Origin: Bacteroidaceae bacterium | GTDB lineage: Bacteria; Bacteroidota; Bacteroidia; Bacteroidales; Bacteroidaceae | Reading direction: 5' to 3' | Assembly: GCA_017621515.1 (NCBI GenBank) | Contig: JAGASY010000001.1 | Location: 1-43,559, forward strand | DNA: 43,559 bases | Part shown: positions 24,473 through 33,436 of the stretch, in pieces | Numbering within the stretch: the stretch's first letter is position 1 | How the letters are laid out: every line of letters begins with the position of its first letter | The notes under the pieces: model-generated | What the model was told of the DNA's origin: nothing | What the model saw: the letters and a program-made list of their open reading frames with translations, nothing else | Databases searched by the model: none | Made by a program: the position numbers and the translations under genes

Positions 24473-26173
24473 ATGAAAGAACAAATATCAGGTGCAGAGG
24501 CATTGATGCGCTCACTTTTGCATGAAGGGGTTGACATACTCTTTGGCTATCCGGGTGGTGCCATCATGCCTGTATATGATGCTTTGTATGATTATAGAAA
24601 AGAATTGAACCACATTCTTGTTCGTCATGAGCAAGGGGCGGTACATGCGGCACAGGGATATGCGCGTGTGAGCGGCAAGGTAGGCTGTGCCATTGTGACA
24701 AGCGGTCCCGGAGCAACCAATACGATAACTGGTATTGCCGATGCGATGATTGATTCGACACCAATGGTTGTGATATGCGGACAGGTCGGTACGGCGATGC
24801 TCGGCACAGATGCTTTTCAGGAGGTTGACGTGGTGGGAATCACACAGCCTATAAGCAAGTGGAGCTATCAGATACGCCGTGCAGAAGATATAGCATGGGC
24901 TGTCAGCCGTGCTTTCTATATTGCACGCAGTGGACGTCCCGGCCCGGTGGTTCTTGATTTTGCGAAGAATGCCCAGACTGAAATCTTTGAATACGAGAGT
25001 AAGAAGGTGGACTTCATTAGAAGCTATGAACCGGTTCCCAAAATGGAGCAGACAGCGGTGGAGAAAGCTGCCAAGATGATTAATGATTCTGTGACGCCGT
25101 TTGTGCTTGTAGGGCAGGGGGTTGAGCTTGGCGATGCAAGAGAGGAATTGCGTGCGTTGCTTGAGAAGGCTCAGATACCGGCTGGTTGCACTATGCTTGG
25201 TTTGTCTGCTCTGCCTTCAGACCATCCGTTGAATATGGGTATGTTGGGTATGCATGGCAATCTCGGACCTAATGTGATGACTAACCAGTGTGACCTGCTT
25301 ATAGCGGTAGGTATGCGTTTTGACGACCGTGTGACAGGTAACTTGAAGACGTATGCCAAACAGGCGAAAATCATACACTTTGATATTGACCCGTCGGAGA
25401 TAAACAAGAATGTGAAAGTGGATTTGGCGGTTCTTGGCAATTGCAAGGAAACACTTGCCGCTGTGACTGAACTTGTTGATAAGACGACGCATCAGCATTG
25501 GATTGACAGTTTCAAACCGTATGAGGAGAAGGAGTTTAATAAAGTCATCAATAAAGCTTTGAATCCTACGGAAGGTCCTCTTCTCATGGGAGAAGTGGTA
25601 CGCAAGGTGAGCGAGGCTGCGAACAACGAGGCGGTACTTGTTACTGATGTGGGTCAGAACCAGTTGTTCGGATGCCGTTACTTTAAGTTCAGTAAAGGAC
25701 GTAGTGTGGTTACTTCCGGAGGATGCGGTACGATGGGCTTCGGACTTCCTGCTGCCATCGGTGCCACGTTTGGTGCTCCGGAGCGCACGGTATGTATGTT
25801 CTGTGGTGACGGAGGTTTGCAGATGACCATTCAGGAACTCGGTACAATTATGGAGCAGCAGGCACCGGTGAAGATTATATTGCTCAACAACAACTATCTG
25901 GGCAATGTGCGTCAGTGGCAGGCTATGTTTTTCAATCATCGTTATTCGTTCACTCCGATGACGAATCCGGATTATGAGCTTATAGCTAAAGCGTATGGTA
26001 TTCCTGTGCAGACGGTTGTGAACAGAGAAGAACTCGACGAGGCTGTTCGTAAGATGCTTGCCACTCCGGGACCTTATCTGTTGCAGTGTGCCGTGCTTGA
26101 GGAAGACAATGTGCTTCCTATGACTCCTCCGGGCGCAAATGTAGATGAAATGCTTCTTGAAGTGAATTCATAG
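24473..26173 (+). CDS. ilvB: Acetolactate synthase large subunit
   Basis: This 566-aa thiamine-diphosphate enzyme condenses two pyruvates, or pyruvate and 2-oxobutyrate, in the first common step of valine and isoleucine synthesis. The catalytic Glu is in LVRHEQGAVHAAQGYAR. The ThDP-binding motif runs from FCGDGGLQMTIQELGT to LLNNNYLGNVRQWQ. FAD-domain motifs such as MLGMHGN and GMRFDDRVTGNL are present. I chose the ATG at 24473, since homology begins MKEQISGAEALMRSLL; the same frame could start at a TTG at 24437 overlapping the ilvD stop, which is less likely. The gene follows ilvD by 25 bp and precedes the small-subunit gene by 61 bp. Confidence 0.97.
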   Translation: MKEQISGAEALMRSLLHEGVDILFGYPGGAIMPVYDALYDYRKELNHILVRHEQGAVHAAQGYARVSGKVGCAIVTSGPGATNTITGIADAMIDSTPMVVICGQVGTAMLGTDAFQEVDVVGITQPISKWSYQIRRAEDIAWAVSRAFYIARSGRPGPVVLDFAKNAQTEIFEYESKKVDFIRSYEPVPKMEQTAVEKAAKMINDSVTPFVLVGQGVELGDAREELRALLEKAQIPAGCTMLGLSALPSDHPLNMGMLGMHGNLGPNVMTNQCDLLIAVGMRFDDRVTGNLKTYAKQAKIIHFDIDPSEINKNVKVDLAVLGNCKETLAAVTELVDKTTHQHWIDSFKPYEEKEFNKVINKALNPTEGPLLMGEVVRKVSEAANNEAVLVTDVGQNQLFGCRYFKFSKGRSVVTSGGCGTMGFGLPAAIGATFGAPERTVCMFCGDGGLQMTIQELGTIMEQQAPVKIILLNNNYLGNVRQWQAMFFNHRYSFTPMTNPDYELIAKAYGIPVQTVVNREELDEAVRKMLATPGPYLLQCAVLEEDNVLPMTPPGANVDEMLLEVNS

Positions 26174-26234
26174 GCGGAAGCATGAATAGTGATAAGATGG
26201 ATTTCTGTTGAACATAAATTATATATAGAGATAT

Positions 26235-26861
26235 ATGGCAGAACAACATAATGACTGTAAGAGTTGCGGCAAATGTACGTCATACGAGCAGGAAGAAGGC
26301 AAAACATTATATACTATGCTGATTTATTCGGAAAATACTCCGGGTCTTCTCAGTCAGATTACGGCGGTGTTTACTCGTCGGCAGGTGAATATAGAGAGCC
26401 TTAATGTATGTGCTTCTTCTACTCCCGGTGTACATAAATATACTATCACCTGTTATTGTGATGAGGACATGGCGCAGATGTTGACCAAGCAGATAGAGAA
26501 GAAGATTGATGTGATTCAGGCTAACTACTACACAGAAGATGAGGTGTTTATTCTTGAAACTTCGCTGGTGAAGATTTCAACTCCTATGATGCTTGAAAAC
26601 CGTGATGTCAGCCGGATTGTGCGTATTCATGGAGCGCATATAGTGGAAGTGAACCCGACTTATGCCACAGTTGAAAAGACTGGTATTACAAGTGATATTC
26701 TTTCGCTTTATAACAGTCTGAATGAACTCGGTGTCGTATTGCAGTTTGTGCGCTCGGGAAGAATCTGCATAACTAAAAGCCGTGTGGAGCATCTGGATGA
26801 ATTTTTGAATGAGAGGGAGATACGTCGGGCGGAGAACTGTAATACGGGTATATCGGAATGA
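26235..26861 (+). CDS. ilvN: Acetolactate synthase small (regulatory) subunit
   Basis: This 208-aa protein activates and confers feedback control on IlvB. An ACT domain begins at about residue 25 (LYTMLIYSENTPGLLSQITAVFTRRQVNIESLNV) and a second ACT-like C-terminal domain spans about 95-190. Before the ACT domain lies an unusual extension of about 22 residues containing CKSCGKC (Cys8, Cys11, Cys14). I know of no such motif in ordinary IlvN/IlvH proteins. There is no alternative ATG close enough to the ACT domain to remove it without losing the first strand. Its stop overlaps the thioesterase start by 4 bp (ATGA), indicating translational coupling. Confidence 0.93.
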   Translation: MAEQHNDCKSCGKCTSYEQEEGKTLYTMLIYSENTPGLLSQITAVFTRRQVNIESLNVCASSTPGVHKYTITCYCDEDMAQMLTKQIEKKIDVIQANYYTEDEVFILETSLVKISTPMMLENRDVSRIVRIHGAHIVEVNPTYATVEKTGITSDILSLYNSLNELGVVLQFVRSGRICITKSRVEHLDEFLNEREIRRAENCNTGISE

Positions 26862-27622
26862 CAGAAGAGAAAATTGGTAGAACAGAGCTTGTTGTTGATC
26901 CTTTTCATACGGATTTTGCAGGACGTCTGAATTATGGTACGTTAGGTAAGCATCTGCTTAACAGTGCGGAAAATCATGCAAGTGAGCGCGGATTTGGCAT
27001 GAAGATGCTGAACGAGGCCAACTACACTTGGGTTCTTTCACGGCTTGCGATTGAAATGTATGAAATGCCGAAAGTGTATGATAAGTTCTGCATTGATACA
27101 TGGATAGAAGATGTGTACCGTCTGTTTTGCGACCGTAATTTCTGTATCAGAGGTGAGAACGGGAAGGTTTTCGGATATGCCCGCAGTATATGGGCGATGA
27201 TAAACTATGACAATCGTGAGCCTATTGATTTGCATGAGGTACACGGACAGAATATGGACAGATACATTTGTGGTGAAGAGAATTGTCCTGTTGAGAAGCA
27301 AGGTAAGGTGCGTCGTCTGTCTGACGACAAGCTGGTGAGAAATCTGACAATAAGATATAGTGACATTGATTACAATGGACATGTCAATAGTATTAAGTAT
27401 ATAGAACATATTTGTGATTTGTTTCCGCTTGACAAATATCGCCATGAGAATGTGAGGCGAATTGAAATGGCATATATGGCTGAGAGCTATATCGGTGACA
27501 CGCTGTCTTTCTTTGTGGAAGAGAAAGAAAAAGATGTTTACCATATAGAAGTGCGAAAGAATGTTCTGGAAAATGTGTCGAAAGGAGAATCTGTTGTAAG
27601 ATGTCGTTTGGTTTTTGAATAA
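26858..27622 (+). CDS. Acyl-ACP thioesterase, inside the ilv operon
   Basis: This 254-aa protein resembles FatA/FatB-type acyl-ACP thioesterases, which hydrolyse acyl-ACP to free fatty acid. It contains two hotdog halves: the first from DFAGRLNYGTLGKHLLNSAENHASERG through TWVLSRLAIEMYEMP, the second beginning LTIRYSDIDYNGHVNSIKYIEHICD, where Asp, Asn and His form the usual active-site set. It overlaps ilvN by 4 bp, so it is firmly part of the operon, between ilvN and ilvC. I recall the same order in other gut Bacteroides. The reason for the pairing is unknown; branched-chain fatty acids made from branched-chain 2-oxo acids offer a possible link, which is inference. Confidence 0.9.
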   Translation: MTEEKIGRTELVVDPFHTDFAGRLNYGTLGKHLLNSAENHASERGFGMKMLNEANYTWVLSRLAIEMYEMPKVYDKFCIDTWIEDVYRLFCDRNFCIRGENGKVFGYARSIWAMINYDNREPIDLHEVHGQNMDRYICGEENCPVEKQGKVRRLSDDKLVRNLTIRYSDIDYNGHVNSIKYIEHICDLFPLDKYRHENVRRIEMAYMAESYIGDTLSFFVEEKEKDVYHIEVRKNVLENVSKGESVVRCRLVFE

Positions 27623-27659
27623 AATGTTTGCTTTTTAGGTGTTTTTGTAATAAATTGAT

Positions 27660-27667
27660 TAAATTTG
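27660..27667 (+). promoter_or_regulatory. Possible internal -7 box before ilvC
   Basis: TAAATTTG matches TAnnTTTG in the 166-bp gap between the thioesterase and ilvC, the largest gap in the operon. No -33 is seen at the right spacing. It could give ilvC independent, unattenuated transcription with a leader of about 115 nt. Confidence 0.3.
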
Positions 27668-27788
27668 CATCGTAAAAGTGAATGTTGAGAAGTTAATCCT
27701 GTGGATTGGCATCTTTTAGAAATAAATATAAAATAGAAATAACAAGCAGAATATTTTGTAAATATCTGCAATAAAAAACAGTAAGAAA

Positions 27789-28832
27789 ATGGCAAAAATG
27801 AATTTTGGTGGAGTTATCGAAGAGGTAATGACACGTGAAGAGTTTCCATTGGAAAAAGCTCGTGAAGTATTGAAAAATGAAACAATAGCAGTGCTCGGTT
27901 ATGGAGTGCAGGGTCCCGGTCAGGCATGTAACTTGCGTGACAATGGATTTAACGTGATTGTTGGACAGCGTCAGGGTAAGACTTACGAAAAAGCTGTGGC
28001 TGACGGCTGGAAGCCGGGCGAGACTTTGTTCTCAATCGAAGAGGCAGCAGAAAAGGGTACTATTGTATGTATGCTCCTTAGCGATGCAGCACAGATGCAG
28101 CTTTGGCCTACAGTAAAGCCTTATCTTACAGCTGGCAAGACTCTTTATTTCTCTCATGGATTTGCTATCAACTGGAATGACCGTACAGGTGTTGTACCTC
28201 CTGCTGATGTAGATGTTATCATGGTGGCTCCTAAGGGTTCCGGAACTTCTCTTCGTACAATGTTCCTCGAAGGTCGCGGTCTTAATTCTTCATACGCTGT
28301 ATATCAGGATGCTTCCGGTCATGCACTGGAGAAAGTGCTTGCATTTGGTATCGGTATTGGTTCAGGATATTTGTTTGAGACAACTTTCAAGCGTGAAGCT
28401 ACTTCTGACCTTACCGGAGAGCGTGGTTCTTTGATGGGTGCAATTCAGGGTCTGCTTCTTGCACAGTATGAAGTGCTCCGTGAGAATGGTCACACTCCTT
28501 CTGAGGCATTTAATGAAACAGTTGAAGAGCTTACACAGTCTTTGATGCCTCTCTTTGCAAAGAATGGTATGGACTGGATGTATGCAAACTGCTCTACAAC
28601 TGCACAGCGCGGTGCGCTTGACTGGATGGGTCCTTTCCACGATGCAATCAAGCCGGTGGTTGAGAAGCTTTATCACAGCGTTGTGACAGGAAATGAAGCA
28701 CAGATTTCTATCGACAGCAACTCAAAGCCTGACTATCGTGTGGGTCTGGAGAAGGAATTGCAGGCTCTGCATGACAGCGAAATGTGGCGCACTGCTGAGG
28801 TGGTACGTAAGCTCCGTCCTGAAAACAACTAA
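27789..28832 (+). CDS. ilvC: Ketol-acid reductoisomerase
   Basis: This 347-aa class I enzyme isomerises and reduces acetolactate or acetohydroxybutyrate. The Rossmann motif is VLGYGVQGPGQACNLRDNG, followed by the cofactor-specificity loop VGQRQGKTYEKA. The C-terminal knotted domain contains the Mg2+-binding region from SDLTGERGSLMGAIQGLL to ETVEELTQSL and the substrate-binding segment YANCSTTAQRGALDWMGPF. It ends the ilv operon and is followed by a strong terminator at 28898. Which nicotinamide cofactor is preferred cannot be read safely from the loop. Confidence 0.97.
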   Translation: MAKMNFGGVIEEVMTREEFPLEKAREVLKNETIAVLGYGVQGPGQACNLRDNGFNVIVGQRQGKTYEKAVADGWKPGETLFSIEEAAEKGTIVCMLLSDAAQMQLWPTVKPYLTAGKTLYFSHGFAINWNDRTGVVPPADVDVIMVAPKGSGTSLRTMFLEGRGLNSSYAVYQDASGHALEKVLAFGIGIGSGYLFETTFKREATSDLTGERGSLMGAIQGLLLAQYEVLRENGHTPSEAFNETVEELTQSLMPLFAKNGMDWMYANCSTTAQRGALDWMGPFHDAIKPVVEKLYHSVVTGNEAQISIDSNSKPDYRVGLEKELQALHDSEMWRTAEVVRKLRPENN

Positions 28833-28897
28833 ACAATAGGGATTTCCTTTATATGGCAAAATAGTTCTTTATTATTGAACTGTTTTGTGAATATTCT

Positions 28898-28934
28898 AAA
28901 GCAACTGTCTAATAAATAAGACAGTTGCTTTTTT
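28898..28934 (+). terminator. Intrinsic terminator of the ilv operon
   Basis: AAAGCAACTGTCT and its exact complement AGACAGTTGCTTT form a 13-bp stem around an 8-nt AT loop, followed by a T-run. It lies 65 bp after the ilvC stop. Confidence 0.9.
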
Positions 28935-29020
28935 GTATGTTGAAAGGGGAGATTTGAAAAAGCATCTTATATGTTCTCTAAACACTTTTGATTCTTATCT
29001 CCAATTCTATTTGGGTTTAG

Positions 29021-29704
29021 TCAGTTGCTGATTGTCAACATATACCCGAATCCTCGTTGATTTATGATTGAGATTGAGGGATCTTGGCATAACATGCGGC
29101 GGAGCTTGTGTATATAACCGTGGAGAGAGTTGCGGTTGCTTGGTTCGTCATGTTGCCATACGGCAATCATCAGTTCCGATGCATCCACTGTTTTCCCGAT
29201 GTTGGTAGCCAACTGTTCGAGTATCTTGGACTCGAAATGTGACAGTTCTATGCTTCGTTCTCCCAATGAAAGCGTTTGCGTCGTAGTATTGAAAATGTAC
29301 TGTCCGATTGAAAATCTAATATCCTCGCTCCGGCTGGTGTTGTATCGGCGAAGCAGAGCTTTTATTCTCACAATAAGTTCGCGAAGTTCAAAGGGCTTCT
29401 TAAGATAATCGTTGGCACCGATTTCAAATCCTTCCTCTATGTCATCAATTGTGCTTTTAGCTGTGAGAAAGAGCAAAGGAACTGACGGTGATAATTTTCT
29501 TATCTCTTTAGCCATAGAGAAGCCATCCATTTGGGGCATCATCACATCAGCGACAATTATATCAGCACCTGCGGTCTTGAATTTTTCAAGACCGGCAATG
29601 CCATCAGCTGCAGTAATAACTTCATATCCTTGTCCGCGTAGCGTGTCGGCTACAATCAGAGTGAGGTCTTCTTCATCCTCAACAAATAATATCTTATTGT
29701 GCAT
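29021..29704 (-). CDS. OmpR-family response regulator
   Basis: This 227-aa cytoplasmic regulator has a receiver domain (about 1-118) with FVEDEED, phospho-Asp in IIVADVMMP, Thr in FLTAKS and Lys in LKKPFE. A winged-helix output domain (about 130-225) ends in SLHGYIHKLRRML and QRGFGYML. Its start overlaps the end of the kinase gene by 11 bp, so the two are co-translated in the order kinase, regulator. The pair is divergent from an outer-membrane protein gene whose promoter carries a tandem 17-bp repeat, the likely binding site. Confidence 0.92.
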   Translation of the reverse strand: MHNKILFVEDEEDLTLIVADTLRGQGYEVITAADGIAGLEKFKTAGADIIVADVMMPQMDGFSMAKEIRKLSPSVPLLFLTAKSTIDDIEEGFEIGANDYLKKPFELRELIVRIKALLRRYNTSRSEDIRFSIGQYIFNTTTQTLSLGERSIELSHFESKILEQLATNIGKTVDASELMIAVWQHDEPSNRNSLHGYIHKLRRMLCQDPSISIINQRGFGYMLTISN

Positions 29705-31118
29705 CGTTGCTGAATTTAATTGTGAATACCGAACCTTCTGCTTCCTTACTTCTTACAGAGATTGACCATCCCATTTTGTCAAGTATATTCTTAACATAGT
29801 ATAGGCCTATTCCATAGCCGCGAACATCCTGACGGTTACCGTGAGGTACCCGGTAAAACTTATTGAAGATGTAAGGTATGGATTTGGCAGGGATGCCAAT
29901 TCCATTGTCCGAGACAGAGATTTCTTTATCATTGCCGGTTATGGCTATTGTAACGCTATCGCCGGAGTATTTGATTGCATTGTCAATTAAATTATTCAGT
30001 ACGTTTGACAGATGTGTTTTATCTGCTTCTATCGAGACATTCCCATCCACCTCCACATTGATTGTTATCTCCTTATCACCTCTCATCCGTTGAGCGGCTG
30101 CTATCTCCTCCACCAAGGTTTGCAAATGAATTGCTTCCGGTTTAAGCTTCATGGTTTTGCGCCGCTCCATACTCATAGCCAATATGTTTTCCACAAGTTC
30201 GCCAAGTCGTTTGAGTTGCTTATTTGCAATCATCAGATATTTCTTCTTTTTGGCAGGGTCGTTGTCTGTATCATAATTGAGCAGAGCGTCATTGGCTGAA
30301 TAAGCTATTGCAATCGGAGTTTTCAACTCATGGGTCATATTGCTGACAAAGTCATCTTTCATTTCCTCAATAGTTCGTAGGCGCGACACGGTGCGGAACA
30401 GATACCAAAATGCCAAAGCAAATGAAACCATAAGCAGAAGGATTGTCACTATCACTCCCGACATTTCCGATATAATATGCCGGGTCAATGGTGTCATATA
30501 TGCACGATAATACATATCAGACTCCGGATTAAAGCATAGCGAAAACACATCATAGCCCAAGCGGTTCTCTGGGATATGATTATTCCCTCTCAAGATTTCC
30601 TCCTTTGAATTTACAATCTCCACAGCGACAAATTTCGGATATAGGCGACGGTCAGCGAGACGTTCTTTTACTATACTGTCCATGATGGTCAGATTAAAAT
30701 CGACAAACGGGTCCATAGCCTCATGCATCTGCTGACTCATGGCATTTACCATCTGATTAGTATATGACCTGTCGCGTCGCAGCGGTGTCTTGTTTACCTT
30801 TGTTTTGCCTTTCTGATTTGTCGATGTGGTGACGAAATTTCCGTCTTCATCCTTAATGCCTGATATGGAACGTGGTTGTTCAACTATTGAATCGCCGTTC
30901 TCAATATATGCTTGACGGGTTGCTGTTGCTGTGCGATTGGCTCGGTCGGTACGCTCCCACATATCGTCAATGTCGGCATCAGCCAAAGCGGTCATTACAT
31001 CCCGTTCTACATTGTTTCTTATAGAATGATACAGACTTACGAGATAATATACATTACAGCTGAAAATAGCCGAAATGATAATGATGAATGATATTGATAT
31101 GGCCTTAAAATGTTTCAT
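29694..31118 (-). CDS. Membrane sensor histidine kinase
   Basis: This 474-aa sensor kinase has an N-terminal transmembrane helix (about 6-28), a periplasmic domain of about 180 residues with a polar, charged middle, and a second helix (GVIVTILLLMVSFALAFWYL). A HisKA box (NMTHELKTPIAIAYS) and a HATPase domain with NLIDNAIKYSG, VSDNGIGIP and VRGYGIGLYYVKNIL follow. The last motif is GYGIGL rather than the common GTGLGL. It is the first gene of its pair and divergent from the outer-membrane protein at 31277, with 158 bp between the two starts. The signal is unknown; an envelope or ligand signal connected with that outer-membrane protein is likely. Confidence 0.92.
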   Translation of the reverse strand: MKHFKAISISFIIIISAIFSCNVYYLVSLYHSIRNNVERDVMTALADADIDDMWERTDRANRTATATRQAYIENGDSIVEQPRSISGIKDEDGNFVTTSTNQKGKTKVNKTPLRRDRSYTNQMVNAMSQQMHEAMDPFVDFNLTIMDSIVKERLADRRLYPKFVAVEIVNSKEEILRGNNHIPENRLGYDVFSLCFNPESDMYYRAYMTPLTRHIISEMSGVIVTILLLMVSFALAFWYLFRTVSRLRTIEEMKDDFVSNMTHELKTPIAIAYSANDALLNYDTDNDPAKKKKYLMIANKQLKRLGELVENILAMSMERRKTMKLKPEAIHLQTLVEEIAAAQRMRGDKEITINVEVDGNVSIEADKTHLSNVLNNLIDNAIKYSGDSVTIAITGNDKEISVSDNGIGIPAKSIPYIFNKFYRVPHGNRQDVRGYGIGLYYVKNILDKMGWSISVRSKEAEGSVFTIKFSNDAQ

Positions 31119-31168
31119 AATGCAAATTTACCAATAATCCTTGATACAACGGATTAGACTCTCCTTCG

Positions 31169-31207
31169 TTTAAGACTAAATAAGGGAGCATTTAAGACTA
31201 AATAAGG
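31169..31207 (+). promoter_or_regulatory. Tandem 17-bp direct repeat, candidate response-regulator operator
   Basis: TTTAAGACTAAATAAGG occurs twice without mismatch, at 31169-31185 and 31191-31207, with a period of 22 bp (about two helical turns). It ends 32 bp before the -7 box of the divergent outer-membrane protein gene and occupies the place where a -33 element would be expected to be supported. Such tandem sites are typical of OmpR-family dimers. Confidence 0.7.
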
Positions 31208-31239
31208 TTGCTGATATGAATAGTCCATATAAGTGGGAG

Positions 31240-31247
31240 TAGTTTTG
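31240..31247 (+). promoter_or_regulatory. -7 box of the outer-membrane protein gene
   Basis: TAGTTTTG matches TAnnTTTG, 29 bp before the ATG at 31277. No -33 TTTG lies at 19-21 bp spacing, consistent with activation from the upstream tandem repeat. Confidence 0.5.
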
Positions 31248-31276
31248 CATCAGAAATAGCAAATAACAATACTGCA

Positions 31277-33313
31277 ATGAAAAAACTATTATTTTCCATC
31301 ACAATTCTGCATAGCGTTGCCGCTTATGCTCAGACGGAAGTGGCAGATACCGTTTCCGCACATAAACTTGACGAAATTGTTGTGAAAGGCGAGAAACCGC
31401 AGACCAGAGGCGAGGACGGCATTATGATTGTTGACCTGCCTGGGATTGTCAAGGATAAACCGGTAAATAACATACTTGAAGCACTTGGCTATCTGCCCGG
31501 AGTGACGGACAATAACGGCATGATAGGGCTGACAGGTGCCTCAAATGTGACCATTATTCTAAACGGCGAGCTTACAAATATGCCGCTTCAGAATCTTTAT
31601 CAGCTTTTATATACCACTCCCGTTGACAGGCTTAAGAATGTTGAGATAATGTATTCTGCTCCGGCAAAATATCATGTAAACGGAGCGGTCATTAATGTGG
31701 TGTTGAAAACCCCTAAGCCTCTTGACGGTCTGCAAGGGCAGGTGAGAGCCGGATACAATCAAGCCCATTATGGTTCGTATGGGGGTGTATTCGCCGCCAC
31801 ATACGCAGTCAAGGACTGGACTTTTGATTTGAATTACGGGTTGTCAAGAACAAAATCATGGAATCAGGAGGAAGCATGGTCTAATCATCTTTTCAACGGT
31901 CAGCGCACGATGATAGAAGACAATATGCGACGTATCAGCCAAAATTGGAGCAATACTATATTTGTATCCGCTGCATGGAGAACCCTGAAACTTACCTACA
32001 ACGGACAGATAATTTCTGACTCAAAGAGCAGGAGTCTTTCTGCCGGTACACTTGGCAGTTTCGCCAATGTATATAAAATGTTGTCGCCAGTCAGCTATCA
32101 TAACATAGCCTTGCGATATGTAGCTCCGTTTGGCATGACGGTTGGTGGCGATTATACCCGCTATTCCGAAAACCGCTCACAATCGCTTTTCAAGGGGGCT
32201 GACTACTTGTTTGGCTCTGACAACAAGCAGGACATCAACCGCTATCATGTCTATTTAGACCAAGAACACCACATAGGTAAATGGCAACTCAATTACGGTG
32301 TCGAGTATCAGCGTGCTGAAGATAATAGTTCTCAGCAGTATGACTCATCTGACAATCCCGACTTTGACGACAGGCTCAACGAGGATGTGGCAGGTATCTA
32401 TGTCGGTACACAACGCTCATTTGATTGGGGGCTATCGTTCAATATCTCGGCGAAAGGAGAATACTACCACAGCAAATATCAGCACAACTGGAACTTCATA
32501 CCACAACTTGGAGCCACTTACTACAAGACACCGAAGAGTGTCTTCCAGCTTAATCTCAGCACCCAACGTATTTACCCTGCCTATTGGGAACTGCATGGAG
32601 GCACAAGCTACATAAACGATTACTCCACAGTTATCGGCAATCCGAAACTACAACCCTATATTCAGTATGATGCGCAGTTCAACTACATTCTAAGACAGAA
32701 ATATGTCGCTACACTTTATTTCCAGTATGGAGACAAAGCCGCAGTGCAACTGCCTTATCAGTCGCATGATGCACTAAACCTCGTTTATCAGACTATCAAC
32801 ATGGACTACAAACGCATTGTCGGACTCAATCTATATGCTCCTTTCGGTATCGGTTACATCTGGAATGCTACAGCAACCGCAAACATGTTCAATCAGCGAG
32901 AAAAAGCCGGGATTTTCCATGACGTATGTTTTGACAATAGCAAATGGGTTTTCTACGGTTCTCTAAGCAACTCCTTCAAGTTTAGTCAGAACTGTCCTGT
33001 ATCGTTGTCAGTTGACTTCTCTTATATCTCGCCTTCTTTGCAAGGCATAGCAGACCTCTCGGGCATGTGGAAAGTCGATGCCGGTGCCAAATGGCAATTC
33101 GGAAAGAAACGATGCTGTGAACTGGATTTGAAGGCTGACGATATATTCAACAGATGGTCGCCAACCATGACAATCCACCATGCGGGTCAGGACTATCGAA
33201 TGAAAGTGAGAGATATGACACGCAATCTCAAACTGACTTTCATTTGGAGATTCAACGGTTTCAAACCCAAAGACACCAGCATTGACACATCCAGATTTGG
33301 CACAGGGAAATAA
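31277..33313 (+). CDS. Outer-membrane beta-barrel protein, TonB-receptor-like with plug
   Basis: This 678-aa outer-membrane protein has a signal peptide (MKKLLFSITILHSVAAYAQ) followed by LDEIVVKGEKP, which resembles a TonB-box/plug start. A plug domain (about 40-145: KPVNNILEALGYLPGV, VTIILNGELTNMP, LKNVEIMYSAPAKYHVNGAVINVVLKTP) precedes a long barrel of alternating aromatic strands. It has no N-terminal carboxypeptidase-like domain and no SusD partner, so it belongs with the smaller outer-membrane beta-barrel family rather than SusC. It is divergent from a two-component pair and is probably its main target. The substrate is unknown. Confidence 0.85.
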   Translation: MKKLLFSITILHSVAAYAQTEVADTVSAHKLDEIVVKGEKPQTRGEDGIMIVDLPGIVKDKPVNNILEALGYLPGVTDNNGMIGLTGASNVTIILNGELTNMPLQNLYQLLYTTPVDRLKNVEIMYSAPAKYHVNGAVINVVLKTPKPLDGLQGQVRAGYNQAHYGSYGGVFAATYAVKDWTFDLNYGLSRTKSWNQEEAWSNHLFNGQRTMIEDNMRRISQNWSNTIFVSAAWRTLKLTYNGQIISDSKSRSLSAGTLGSFANVYKMLSPVSYHNIALRYVAPFGMTVGGDYTRYSENRSQSLFKGADYLFGSDNKQDINRYHVYLDQEHHIGKWQLNYGVEYQRAEDNSSQQYDSSDNPDFDDRLNEDVAGIYVGTQRSFDWGLSFNISAKGEYYHSKYQHNWNFIPQLGATYYKTPKSVFQLNLSTQRIYPAYWELHGGTSYINDYSTVIGNPKLQPYIQYDAQFNYILRQKYVATLYFQYGDKAAVQLPYQSHDALNLVYQTINMDYKRIVGLNLYAPFGIGYIWNATATANMFNQREKAGIFHDVCFDNSKWVFYGSLSNSFKFSQNCPVSLSVDFSYISPSLQGIADLSGMWKVDAGAKWQFGKKRCCELDLKADDIFNRWSPTMTIHHAGQDYRMKVRDMTRNLKLTFIWRFNGFKPKDTSIDTSRFGTGK

Positions 33314-33436
33314 ATTCTCCTAACTATTCAGTCCCCTTCTGAAAGGCAAGATATAAAGTATGAGACTATTCTTTCCTTTTAGGGCTGAGTAATTACAGCG
33401 TAATATATTGAAAATAAATAGTATTAATTATATACG

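Noticed and set aside
22930..24537. 535-codon antisense frame opposite ilvD
   Set aside because: It is a shadow of the strongly conserved ilvD gene. The translation is rich in Ser, His, Arg and Ile, with no domain.
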